Shown in pieces: positions 12,242 through 24,802 of a stretch of 64,000 nucleotides of DNA; position 1 is the first letter of the stretch; every line of letters starts with the position of its first letter. The DNA is from Membranipora membranacea (lineage: Eukaryota > Bryozoa > Gymnolaemata > Cheilostomatida > Membraniporidae): the NCBI GenBank assembly GCA_914767715.1, contig OU612073.1, positions 23,746,001 through 23,810,000 of the forward strand, in the 5' to 3' direction. The translations under genes and the position numbers were made by a program. Under the pieces are notes generated by a model that did not search any database, was not told the origin of the DNA, and saw only the letters and a list, made by a program, of their open reading frames with translations.

Positions 12242-14026
12242 ACGGACTAACGTTATTGACTTTTGAAAGCGTCACCTGCAGAAACCTAAAAATCTCATCA
12301 TTTATAGATTATCATATTTTTGTATTTTCCTCTGCCTAGCAGTTTGAAATTGAATATTTTGTGTTTATGTTGCATCCTTTCTGCTGCCGTGCAGCCAGCC
12401 ACCCTCATGTATGAATTCAAGAAGTGTTTATGCAATGAACTGTACTCTGCTGGTTTACGGTAATCAATGAGTTACGCTGATGTCATTTAATAGGAAACAC
12501 CAATTTTTTTCACTATGGGAGCACTTGCTTTGCTCATTGAAAGGACTACAGTGTTGCTATGTCTTTCGAAAGCATACACTAGGCACTACTCACAAATATG
12601 TAACAAGTTTTTTTAACTACTTTATGACCTAACACCAAGACCAAATATACTGGTTGCTTGCGTTTTCACACAATTTCACCCAGAACTTGTGCTTGCTGAG
12701 CTGGAGTCCCCAAGTTCAAATCCCTATGCGGTCCTCTTTTTTTGTCGTAACATTTCTTATTGGGTATTGTAAACTGGAAAGGACCCAATTACAGTAGTTA
12801 CCAGGCAAAACTGATAACAAAATACAAGGAACACTGAGAAAAACATGGTGATTCCATAAAAAAGAGACTTTCTATATTCTTTGTTTTAACACAAAGCTTC
12901 CAACTTGTGCCTGTTTCAGTTTTAACAAGTCTTGATTATCCTACAGAAACATTCTTGCAATCTATATTTCTAGAAACATCCATGCTGTTAACCCAACTGG
13001 CTTCCTAATTCACATTGTTTCCCTTTGCTTATGCCTAGCCGAGCATCACTTGGTTGAATTATAAGTTGTGGTATGTTAAGCGCACTGAATTAGATTCTTC
13101 TCTTAGAATGGAAATAGTATCATAGCGTTATACGGTTAGGACACTAAACACAGGGACCCATCTGACTGTTATCTGATTGGCTGTCCCTAGTAGCGTGAAT
13201 AAATAGCCTGAGAAATTGTCTTGTTCACAAAATTGCAAACAGTAATTATACCCCTACAGCGTCGATGATTAGGGCATTTCTAGATTGCTATTTTGGCTAT
13301 TTTTGCAAGCCCTTTGTTTTGCAAAAGAAAGCTAATGATGCTATTCCAGATATGGAATTCAATGGTTAAGCGTAATACAAAGATAAGGTGAGATAACTTG
13401 GACAAGGTTGGATAACTCATAATTAATAATTTGTTTGGACAGGAGAAGATAACTCCAGACGAATTTTAAGCCAAAATACTTTTAATGAACTGAGTCCAAG
13501 GTGACTTCATAAGATAAAGAAATGAAGAAAGAAACTTGAAATCGTCCTATAAGATTGATCAGGGAAAAGTCAAGCTTATAAATAAATATATGATAATGTA
13601 AGTCATTTAGAGAATTTGGCGCTCGAAATTTTATGTTTTTGACTTAACCAGACTACCACAATTTACAAAAGAAATTCATTCTAACTTATAATTAAAACTG
13701 CAAGACTGCCTTTATCGGTTAAAGCCTTGCTGCGCAGAATTTGAAAAATGTTTGCCATCCAATGAGACCCTCAATTATTGTGTAGGAAAAGTTGTGCAAG
13801 CACCCGTTGCATGGCGGTGTGGAAAACTTTCAGCTATCCAAAACCCCTATAATTTGTGAAATAACATGTTTCATAGTGTCACTCACCGAGTCAATAACCA
13901 GCTCACTCAGGGTTAAGTGAGACTTGTCTGGACACCCAGTTGATTTGCCGAAATATATATTGGCAAACTTTGGTGAGCTTATTATTTAACACACTAGAGA
14001 TTTGGAAAGTTGATCATTCTGGGACG
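12242..14026. other. Intergenic region, nothing recognised
   Basis: No open frame with splice or motif support is visible between the small gene and the first ATP-grasp gene. A weak B-box-like AAGTTCAAATCCC occurs near 12712 without a matching tRNA fold. The promoter of the ATP-grasp gene must lie in the right-hand part, but no TATA box stands out. Confidence 0.5.
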
Positions 14027-17000
14027 ATGTCAACACAGAAGAAGATCAGAGGCATGGTTATTGAGCCTCTCTGGCGCTGGAAAGCAGCTAAGCTATCAAC
14101 TGAAGATGAGGATAAGTTAAGGAAGATGTATCCTGATATCGATTGGGTGTTCACAGATGTTAATGTACCAGATCTCGACACCGCTGGTAAAACAAAAACT
14201 TGTCTATAATAATAATAATAATTTTTAGTACTACAAACTTCAGATAGTTTATCTGATATAATTATGTGATTGGCGGAAATAGCAACATAACTTTTATCTG
14301 GTGAAGAATGTTATTATTTGCCAAATAAAAAGTGTATACTAATAATGATATTAATAATAATAATTGTGGTATTATTTCTTGTTCCTCAGCCCGTGAAGAT
14401 ATAGAGGATTTTATGGACCGATACTGTTGTCTTGTCAAGGAGCACAAAGCAGATGTTCTTTTATCGAGTTATTTTGATGGTGGAGCACTTCTTCATAGTT
14501 ATGTATCACATTATAACAAACATCTGAAGGTGAGACACACATCTGTACATCTGTACACTGATTTGTGATGCTATTTTATTTTTTTAATTCTTTATTGGCA
14601 TCTATATCACTTTCAAGAAACTGTTTTACAAAAGGTACCATTAAAAATGAAACAAACAGGTTGACAAAAACAAATGATTGAATTGTTATAGATTAACATT
14701 GTAGCATGTTATATTGAGTTATGACTTTCTTGAAAGAAAATCGTTTTCAGTGATGCTGCGTAATGTAAAAGGCAGCCAATTAAATTCAGTAGAAAATGTA
14801 CTGTTATGATCCCTTTGTCTCTAATTTTTTAATCTTGTTTCGATAAGCTTTGTATAGGTTAAGAAAGCCCCTTTTAAAATTCTCTTATCTAATTGCAATG
14901 AAGTCCAACTCCTTGTGATATTCAGTTAGAAATATGGTAAATGTGAGACTGAAATCAATGTTCAAACACTCATTTCTATATCATATAAGCAATTAGTGAA
15001 TATTTTAATTCTAAAGAAAATGGACATTGAATGTCATTAAGCATTAAGAGTATCAATAATTTAAGGAACTCCAACAGTCCTAAAAATGTCCCAATTTTGA
15101 AGTGGATGTTACATGTTTTGCACAACATATGCAATCCACATGCAAATAACCAATTCAATTTTCATGTGCTATTCTTTTAGTATCCAAGTGTCGAGGCGGT
15201 TGTGTTATGTAACTCTAAGGGCTACACTCGTCAACTGCTTATACCTGACCAGTACAATGTCAAGTACATCACAATCCCCCTCTACCCAAACCAAGAGATC
15301 AACATCGATGAGATTATTGCCGCTGTTGGGTTACCACTCATCCTGAAGCCCTCTTGTGGAACAGCTTCCAGCCTCATACAGAAATGTGAGAGCAGAGAGG
15401 AACTGATACAGGTTAGATTGTAGGACGATAGTTCAATATCATATTCATACTCACACACCCAAATCACACTGATTATGACTTGCATACATGATATGCAAGT
15501 AATAAGAAAGAATAAAAAATTGAATAGCCAGAACTGTAGCTGTAGTATATATCCTGGTATATAGATAGTACACTTTTTTTCCAAGTTTGTGACTTATTCG
15601 ATCCAGCAGACTTGGGGCTAGGTTGACAGCAATGTTTCCACAGAAGGTATGAAGTTTTCGGCTTTTAGGCTCTAGCAGTTTACGATCAGTTTGATAACCA
15701 TTTTGTCTGTACCTCCTCATTTTTGCAAACTGATATTCCAAATATCAATCTGCGCCACAATACAAAAAAGAGTATGGTTTTCTCATCTGTCATAATAAAT
15801 AATTTGTTTTCAGGCGATTCATAAAGTGACAGGACCGGGTGTAGACATGAGATGTTATTATGAAGTTTGGGGTAAGCTGTTAGTTGGATTAGAAGAGAAA
15901 TACGAAATGTTAAAGACACCATATCTACTGGCAGAAGAATGTATTGGTGTTGATACAGGGGAGGCTACAATACACACAATGGAAGTCTGTATCCAAAATG
16001 GTGAGGGCTCATATGTCGGAAGTTGCTTCCCCATTTTGTATTAAAGAGACAACTCCTAAATATTAGCTTAGCTTCGAAGTTTAGACCACTTGTACCGGTC
16101 TTCTGCTAAGATAGACCATTGACAACACGTTTGTTTTCCAGTAGCACTGTTTAGCTCAGACTATTACCACGCTCTATTTCATCTTCTTCTCATTTATCAT
16201 GAAAGAATCTGTTGCAGGGCGAGTTATAGAATGTGAACTTGCTGACAACTTATACTGGGATAAAACCCCTCAGGCCTTTGTTGCATGTGCTGCCCCGTCT
16301 CGATTACCCAGAGCTGTTCAACAGGAAGCTTTTAAGATGAGAGATGAAGTCTGTCAGCGATTGATAAGCTACGGTATGGACAACTGCCTCTTCAATATCG
16401 AGACCTTCGCCATGAGAGACGACTCTATCAAGGTATAGTTTTTAGCCTTTGATGTGTAGATCAGACAATGATGTGTAGATCAGACAATGATGTGTAGATC
16501 AGACAACACTATTTATTTCTTTTTGTGATTTTGAGCTTTTCAATTACAGGTGTTAGAAATTAACCCACGAATGTCTTACCAATATCTGGATATGGTGAAA
16601 ATGCTGTTCAACTTAGACAAAGTGAAGCTGTTGTTTGATCTGCAGCTAGGAATTCCAGTCCCAACCCCTAAACCCAGCTATTTGGTAAGAATTGTAACAG
16701 AAATTAGTCAACCTTATACAGGCGATGTGTGACTATAAGCAACTAACTTTAAATCCCATTGAAATGTAGAGTGAAACCCTGGATGTGTTTTAAGGCCATA
16801 TATTTAAGGGAGCTCCTAAGGTTCCCAGATAGTGCCCTGCAACCTGCGCTTGTGGTTATATTCTTTTGATAGATTTACATGTTGATCTTTGTAATCAAAA
16901 TAGTTATTCAAAAGCTTCTATCTCTCACCACTCAAAAAGCTTGAGCTTGTGATAAAGGTGTTTGGCTATGGACCCTACCCATCCCCCTTGGACCCTAGGA

Positions 17001-17461
17001 TGCCTACAGTCCTGATTGAGAAATAATATGCCATAACTTCATATCAGGATCTCATATAAAACCATTTCAAAGCACCTTTCTATGTCTCAGACAGTCTGGT
17101 GAGACACTGACTGAGAAAACATTATTTTACGTTTCTGTTATTACAGACAGACCAAAGTGCTCCCAGATATGCTGTAAACTTTTACTTGGTCACTCTGGAG
17201 ACGGGCAAAGCCACTGATATATTCGATTATGAGTATTTGGAGACTCTGATTGCTCAAAGAAGAGGAGACATCACTTATGAACTACTTGTCAATAAGAATA
17301 GAGTCATTGAGTTCTGCACCAACTCTGGAGTCAACTTCTGTTTTATCAATATCAGTGGGGATGATTATGAAGATTGCAAACGAAAGTTGAAACCTATTTA
17401 TCACAAACTGCTCAAGAATTCCGCAAAGTATAGCTTGTGGGAAGAGAGTAAAGAATGTTAA
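14027..17461 (+). CDS. ATP-grasp family ligase, copy A (460 aa)
   Basis: Seven coding exons: 14027-14186, 14390-14529, 15181-15411, 15814-16000, 16218-16432, 16550-16684 and 17147-17461. All phases agree and every intron is GT-AG. Exon 3 carries the nucleotide-binding segment LILKPSCGTASSL, exon 4 LLAEECIGVDTGEATIHTME, and exon 6 the metal-binding motif VLEINPRMSYQYLD. Together these define an ATP-grasp fold, which joins a carboxylate to an amine or thiol through an acyl phosphate. Substrate is unknown; carnosine-synthase-like and D-Ala-ligase-like enzymes are relatives to consider. The first ~120 residues would be a pre-ATP-grasp domain. There is no signal peptide, so it is probably cytosolic. 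The start was chosen because copy B begins at the same place relative to exon 1. An upstream in-frame extension to 13940 exists but is not shared. Confidence 0.88.
16451..16506. repeat. 19-bp triplet repeat in intron 5 of ATP-grasp copy A
   Basis: GATGTGTAGATCAGACAAT is present three times in a row. It starts 18 nt after the donor of exon 5 and is absent from the matching intron of copy B. Confidence 0.8.
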
Positions 17462-17733
17462 AACTACCACAAGTTTTTAGGCGATCTGTAGTCTGTTATG
17501 TCCCGTACATAACTCTTTTCTATCCTATATCTTCAATATTACACTACCATTTTTTGAACATGATCGGCTGCCTATTTATAGGTCCAGCAAATGAGAACAT
17601 TCTCCGACATTATACAGGCAACAAGGAATACAAGGACAGGCATTTGTTATACTTTAGGGGATCCCTATGATGTTATGTGAATTCTATCCATGTTCATGAT
17701 TTCTCACTTCGATTTTTTTTCTTGTGCAATTAA

Positions 17734-17739
17734 AATAAA
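17734..17739 (+). promoter_or_regulatory. Polyadenylation signal of ATP-grasp copy A
   Basis: AATAAA lies about 270 nt after the stop codon at 17459-17461, within AATTAAAATAAAAGG. It is a good candidate for the transcript 3' end. Confidence 0.5.
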
Positions 17740-20156
17740 AGGTTTTGGCAAATTACCGAGGGTAATATTCATACTGAGAAAATCTCTAAGAGATACCACA
17801 TTCTCTACTCGTAATGCTTGAAAAGATCACAATTGCCTCCTCTTGTCTCACAATATACAACAACAAAAACTGCAAAAACAGAGGCCTGTTACACCATTTT
17901 TCATTAGTATCATAAATAAGTCTCTAAGGGAGTAATGAAGGTAATGACTTGAGATCTTATGATCCAGGTTTGGTTCCGGGCGCCGGATATTATTTCTGAT
18001 TCGGCACTGGCAAGCCATTAATCCTAGCCAGGTCAGCTTGGAACAGGGCCATTAATACAGGAGGTCTATACCGTGTGCTAGCTTAAAGTATAAATATTCC
18101 TCTCTGCCTTTTTGAAAAAAAGAGAATCCAGCAACGGCGGGCAAGAATACAGGGTATCAACCCAAAACAAGCCACCATTACATAGGGCGGTCAAGTAAGA
18201 CCTTGTGAATAATAAATAAACCAGAGAAAAGCTAGTGTACAAAACAAAAACAAGTAAGATCTATGTGCTAACACTTCACGATCTAACTTCATAAATCAAA
18301 CGCGTATTTTTCGGCTCTATCTTACCCATATGTAGCCTGTCTTGACAAGCAAAGTAGGGCTAACCCATGCGGTAATTTATAGTCTAGGGAAGGACAATAC
18401 ATTCATGTAGCATGCTATATCACAGTATAACCTAATTACATACTATAATTTTGCAGGGTCAATGCCACACTACATTCTACTTCCAGGGTTGTGGTAAATT
18501 CTTGTGTACGTTGCTCTGAAAGTAGGACACAGTTGGTGGATCGGCTATGAATATTGATCATTTAAATTTCTGAATGCTACAAAAGTCATCTACAATCATA
18601 CACAAAAATTAAATTGAAATCATAATAATGTGTCTTCAGCTGGCGCACCAAAACTACTAGGAGATATATCATTATCATGAAGCGCTGAGGCTGACCCCAT
18701 CAGCATTCGAATATGTGAAAGGAAAGCCCTACGGCAAGGTCACACCTGGGTTCCCATGAAATCAACTTTTATCCACATCAAATTGTATATACATGGGTTC
18801 AATGTTATAAGTCTTATATGTTTAATGTATGTAAAACATCGTTTACTCCGCTATGGAAGTTTTGTGAGTGCTAGCAAGGACTAACTTTGATATGTAGTAC
18901 TTCAGTTCTGATAGCCTCATTAAGTTGTCCTTATGCTCATATTAAAGCTTATCAGCTGTAGGAACTACTGCAGGTACAAGTGAGCCCTTACTACAATTCC
19001 CTCTTCCCATTTCCCCTTGTGTTCTTATTTGTGTTTCAAATCTTTAAGAATCATGGTACCAAGTTGCATATAAATATTTGGAAGATTTTAGCCATGCAAA
19101 ACTTGCTAAAATTTCTCACAGGTTACCATCTCATGAATTCATAGCATGAAATTGTCAAATAATAAAGTATTCAAAATATTCAAAAAAAATAAAAATTCCA
19201 GGGTTTGGCTAGACAACTAGTTCACTCTACGTAGAGGTTGCGAGTTTGTTCCTGAAACATAAATTGATTCTCCTAGCAGAAATAGTACCTGCGGTAACCG
19301 GATGAATTTGAGCTATAGTCAGCTATAGTAAGTCTGACCTTACTAAAATAATTCAGTGGCAAATAAACCATTTGACGCTTCTGTTTATGGCACCGAGACT
19401 GTAACCAAAGCCTGTATCTAAATGGACCTGGATGGGTGATAACTACCAAACTAAGTTTGCTATTTTTACAACAATTAGTCAGAAGGTATCATATTGGTAG
19501 GTTAGATTGTACTCATATTTATATAATGAGCAATATGTAGCCTTGTTTCGTGGCACATTGATGACTCTAAATATTAAATGGGTGTAATGTATCTCTGCTT
19601 TTTGCAGTTTTGTTAGAGCACATAATTGTGATATTTACGACTATTACGTTAAAGACGGTGTTATATATTAGGTGTACTTATTGAGTCACTCTTCTCAGTA
19701 AGTCGCCACCAAAACTTTTGTATTTAAATTACCCTTGAAGAAATGACTTGAAGTAAGAGATTCATGAACATGCATAGAATTCATAGGCCTAAGGTTATTT
19801 AAGAACAACAGGGTTTCACATAGCTCAGAAGCCTACTTATAATGCTGTATTACAGCCTTGTAACCCAGAACAAACCAGATTGCACAATAACGGCTGTTAT
19901 TTATCAAATATATATGCATACATGCCATCAATGAGATACAATAATTTATGTCAGAAAAACAGGTGAAATAAATAAAGAGGTTTAAAATGTCTACCCTTCT
20001 TTTCATTGTTGCCTGTTGACTATGATTTCTATACTGAGTCGAAAAGTTTGCTCCAGCTTTTCCTGGTAACGGATCATGTTAAAACACAGTAGTGTATCGG
20101 TTGACATTATAGAATACGGTAAGGTATGGGCTACTACAGATTTGATCGGAGAGTGC
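17740..20156. other. Spacer between the convergent ATP-grasp genes
   Basis: No gene recognised. About 17930-18230 contains GC-richer sequence with a weak B-box-like GGTTTGGTTCCGG and could be a decayed SINE, but I could not fold a tRNA from it. The rest is AT-rich and unassigned. Confidence 0.5.
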
Positions 20157-23100
20157 CTACAAACTTGTGATAGGCTCAGCCCCAAGGCAAGTTAGACTAG
20201 GATTCTTGAACAGTTTCTGAAAAATTGGTTTTAACTTCCGTCTGCAATCTTCATAGTCATCTCCAGTGATGTTGGCGAAACAGAAGCACGCAGAGTTGGT
20301 GCCGATGACTCTATCCTTTTCGATGGCCAGTTCATAGCTGATGTCTCCTCTTTTCTGTGCACTGACTCTCTCGAAGTACTCGTAATCGAATATATCTGTG
20401 GCATTGCCCGTCTCAAGGGTTTGCAGGTAAAAGTTTACAGCAAATTTTGGAGCACTTCGGTCCGTCTGTAAGCAGAAAAAGACATCATATCATTCTATCT
20501 CAGATAGTGTCTCAGCAGGCTGTATGAGACATGAAATGGATGGAGCCTGGGGGAATGGGTACGGTATATGGACAATGGCTAAGCATCCTTCTCAAAAGCT
20601 CAAGTTGTGAGAGCTGTTTTTGAAATATGCTTAACTTTGCATTTTAAACTTCTGAAAAGATCAAACATAGTTAGTAAGGGTAGACCCAGGACTTTCAATT
20701 ATGAATTATCAAAACAGAAACCTCTAGACTTGCACGGGGATTGAATTCGTAAACCACAGACTTTTTATAACGGCACTGTACTGTATACTATTGAGTTCTA
20801 CTTTAAATTGTTTATTTCTCCGTGTGCTTAATAGACCTGCTACCATGAAACATGTAAACGCAGCATTATTTGCCCTGCCCTAATGCAGAAATAAGTAAGT
20901 TGACCGAAGTGATGTCAGAAATTCTGGTCAAACTCAATATTTTTTTACGATTTATATGCATCCATTAGATAAGGTATGAGTGTATAGATGCAGATATACT
21001 CTTGTGTGCATAGAGGAAAAACTGTTTCCTCTTCTGCAACCACTTGAATATAGCACAACACAAAAGTGTTTGGAAAACCATGGACAGTGCAACATGTTAG
21101 GCTGATGTAACACTAAATTTCATCGAAGTCATTAATAGTCACGCATAGCCCGTTATGCGTATGACTAATATCTGTTAGAATTCTTACCAAATATCTGGGT
21201 TTAGTTGGTGGGACAGGAACTCCTAGCTGCAGATCGAAGAAAAGCTTCATTTTGTCTAAATTGTAGAACATTTTCACCAGATCCAGATACTGATAAGCCA
21301 TTCGTGGGTTAATTTCTAACACCTGTAATTGAAAAGCTCAAAATCACATAAAACTACAAATAGTGCTTTCTAATTTACAACTATTAAATAAGCAAATATT
21401 CATACTCAAATTAGAATGATAAAATAGTATTAGATTGGGAACAAGCATAACTTAAAAGACTGAAAAAAGATTTAAGCGTACCTTGACAGAGTGGTCTCTC
21501 ATAGCGAAGGTCTCGATATTGAAAATACAGTTGTCCATACCGTAGCTGATCAATCGCTGACAGACTTCATCTCTCATCTTAAATGCTGCTTGTTGAGCAG
21601 CTTTCGGTAATCGAGATGGGACAGCACACGCAATGAACACCTGAGGATTGGTATCCCAGTATAGATTGTCAGCAAACTCGCATTCTATAGCTCGCCCTGC
21701 AAGAGGTAAAATTATGATAAATGAGATGAAGGAATGAAATAGAGCAGAGAATAAGTCTGACTTGAACAGTGCTACCAAAAAAAAACATGTTGTCTTTGGT
21801 CTATCTTAGTAAAAGACCAGAGAATAAAGATAATGTTGATGGTCTCCCAAGAGCTGCCTTAAAATACGAAGCAAAGCTGATATTTAGGAGTTGTCTCTTC
21901 TAACATATGAGCCCTCACCATTTTGGATGCAGACTTCCATTGTGTGTATTGTAGCCTCCCCTGTATCAACACCAATACATTCTTCTGCCAGTAGATATGG
22001 TGTCTTTAACATTTCGTATTTCTCTTCTAATCCAACTAACAGCTTACCCCAAACTTCATAATAACATCGCATGTCTACACCTGGTCCTGTCACTTTATGA
22101 ATCGCCTGAAAACAAGTTATTAAAGAATTATTTGTACAGGTGAAACAAGCATCCTTATCTCAAATGCTACTTATTGGTCAGTTTTTGGGGCCATATAAGA
22201 TTGGAGAAGGTCCCATTATTGACTTCCAAAGAAAAAGAATTCTTTGAGATGAGATTGAGTTTATTGAGTTTATTGAGTTTATTGAGTTTATTGGGTTTAT
22301 TGGGTTTATTGAGTTTATTGAATTTATTATGGATTCATTATGAATTCAAATATGATCAATTTTATTGGGTCAAAATAAATTTAAAGTGTTTCTAGTGTAT
22401 TAAAAGGATTTCAAAAATATGCTGGATCAAATGGATCACAGGAGAATATTAGAAAAAGTAATAAATACCTACAATCGACCAGCGAAAGCCTACAGACTAG
22501 ACTAAGGACAGCTATGGCTATTCAATGTTTTGATCTTTCTTCTTTGTTGCGCATGATCATGTGATCATGTGACACAACTTGTATCATCAGTCATGATCAG
22601 TGTGCTTTGGCAGGTATGAGTATAAATAACATTTAATAGATGTAGCTCGATTCTGTGTAGTTAATTCACATGGATACTAACCTCTGCCAGCTCATCTCTG
22701 GTATCACATTTCTGTATGAGGCTGGAAGCTGTTCCACAAGATGGCTTCAGGATGAGCGGTAACCCGACAGCGGCAATAATCTCATCGATGTTGATCTCTT
22801 GGTTTGGGTAAAGCGGGATTGCGATGTGCTTGACATTGTACTGATCAGGTATAAGAAGTTTACGAGTGTAGCCCTTCAAGTTACATAACACAACCGCCTC
22901 GACACTCGGGCACTGGAAAAATAGCATAAGTGTAAATTGTAGATAATTTGCACTACGATTGCCTTATAGCCAATTGGCACAATATCTCACCTCATTACAT
23001 ATGAACTCTTTACAATTTGCTAAAGTGCAAAATCATTCAGTTTCCATTTTTTTTTCGAAGATTAAAAAATTGGTCATAGTCATATGATATAGAAATAAGC

Positions 23101-24358
23101 AGTGAAAAGTATATATCAGTTTCCAAATTGACCATTTCTAATTGCAAATTGATGTGATTTGTCTTCTGTGTCATGGTAAGTTGTTATAGTATGCAGTTAT
23201 ATAAGAGAATTTCAAGATAAACTTGCTGTTTGCTAAGAAACAGAAGATTGGGCTGCCCCTAAAGAGGGACGCAAGGCGCCCTAATCCTCATACTGAGAAT
23301 GTGATACATCCTAGAAAACTAGAATGCATCCTAGAGGTGAGGCCATGGTGGACCTCCTAATCTTTGGTGTGCAGCGAGCTGCCAAAACTGAACTGGCACT
23401 AATCGGCCATTGGCAGTGACACTTTGATCTTAGCCAATAGGCCGAGAAGCTTATCGAATCAGTATAACAGAATTAGAGACGTAGGGATCATAGCATATCA
23501 GAGAAAAGTTGTGTGTCCCACCTTTAGATGTGTATTATGATGTCCTATATAACTATGGAAAAGTGCTCCACTATCAAATGCGCTCGATAAAAGTACATCA
23601 GCTTTGTGTTCTTTTACAAGACTACAGTATCGATCTGCAAAGTCTTCTATGTCTTCTCGAGCTGAAAAAAAAAGACACCATAAAGCAGAACATTCAATTA
23701 TATCAAGCTGTAACCTCAAACAAAACACATGCCGCAATTTGTGGTCAAAAACTTTTTTCTAAACAAGATAAGGATTAAGTGATAAGTGTTCCTTTCTGCT
23801 AATCAGATAACCATAACAGATCCATGGTAGAACATTAATGGGATCTAAATATTGGGGTTATTTGCTCATATTTTTGTAATATAGTCATCTATGGAGAGAG
23901 GCTTTATTAAAGACAACCCAAAGACCAATGCATGTTATAGTCAGGCGCTTACTTAGGATGAACTTTTGTCAGAATTTCTTGGTAAAAAATTCATTGCTCT
24001 ACTTGGCACGAATTATTGATAGTGGAAAAAGTGTCTCCTATAAGGGAAGGTAACTCTCATTCTCTGCATCATGATGTCACAGTCTCCCAGAAGTGCTTGT
24101 TATTTTTATTGCATATATTGAGGAGGTAGGAAAAAATAAAATTTATCATGGCTTACAGTGGTTTTGGTCAAAAAAATGGATGAAAATAAATGTTTTACCA
24201 GCAGTGTCGAGATTTGGCACATCAACGTCTGTGAACACCCAGTCAATATCAGGATACATATTCCTTAACTTATCCTTCTCTTCAGTTGATAACTTCTCCC
24301 GTATCCATGGCCGAATAGGCTCAGTAACAACACCCTTGACTCTCTCCTGTGCCGGCAT
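20157..24358 (-). CDS. ATP-grasp family ligase, copy B (458 aa), paralogue of copy A
   Basis: Seven coding exons in transcript order: 24358-24199, 23661-23522, 22912-22682, 22105-21919, 21696-21482, 21322-21188 and 20465-20157. The first six have exactly the same lengths as copy A (160, 140, 231, 187, 215, 135 nt); the last is 309 against 315. All phases agree. The same motifs are present: LILKPSCGTASSL, AEECIGVDTGEATIHTME and VLEINPRMAYQYLD. Exon 1 is about 64% identical to copy A in protein and exon 7 clearly diverged, ending GAEPITSL, while exon 4 is identical in protein. Role as for copy A, perhaps with a shifted substrate or expression. Intact frame and splice sites argue that both copies are functional. 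Confidence 0.88.
22253..22328. repeat. 9-bp tandem repeat (TTTATTGAG)n in intron 3 of ATP-grasp copy B
   Basis: About eight copies of TTTATTGAG/TTTATTGGG lie between exons 3 and 4 of copy B. No matching array is present in the copy A intron, so the array arose after the duplication. Confidence 0.8.
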
Positions 24359-24511
24359 ATTTGTAGAATGAAGGAAATCACAGCTTCCAATGGGTTAAAT
24401 AATAAATATACAAATATATCAACCTGTTGTCATAACATGCACTCCAAAATGTGAGAATAATAACCAATCAAGCAGCCCTAAATATATTGTCATTATATAA
24501 TAATGTATAAT

Positions 24512-24750
24512 AGGGAGCGGGCCGTGGCGCAATGGGTAGGCATGGGTCTTTCAATCAGGACGTCCCATGTTCGATTCTCGGCGTGTCACGGTGGTGTCAG
24601 GAAGAGCATATGACCTTAAATGCTCCTGTGCTCCATCAGGATCCAGTCCGTAGACCCGTTCTGATACAGAGACAAAAAAACCAAGCAACATCATGGTTTC
24701 TCACACGGTATCACAGGGTATCGAGACAATAAATGGACGTGATTTTTTTT
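24512..24750 (+). mobile_element. tRNA-derived SINE, 239 bp, with 18-bp target-site duplication
   Basis: The head is tRNA-like: GGCGCAATGGGTAGG matches an A box and GTTCGATTCTC a B box, with an anticodon-arm-like stretch between. A tRNA-unrelated body and a 3' T-rich end follow. The element is bracketed by perfect 18-bp direct repeats TATATAATAATGTATAAT at 24494-24511 and 24751-24768. A related sequence at 26871 onward has the same target once, without the SINE, and serves as an empty site. This is a retroposed SINE, not a functional tRNA gene: the tRNA-like part lacks a 3' acceptor strand. Confidence 0.85.
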
Positions 24751-24802
24751 TATATAATAATGTATAATTATAAGCTGATTGTTTTGGATTAAATATGCTC
24801 CT

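Noticed and set aside
17930-18230. tRNA-derived SINE
   Set aside because: Only a weak B-box-like string; no convincing A box, fold or flanking duplication could be shown by eye.
24520-24590. Functional tRNA gene
   Set aside because: A and B boxes are present but no acceptor stem closes. The segment continues into a SINE body bounded by an 18-bp target-site duplication.
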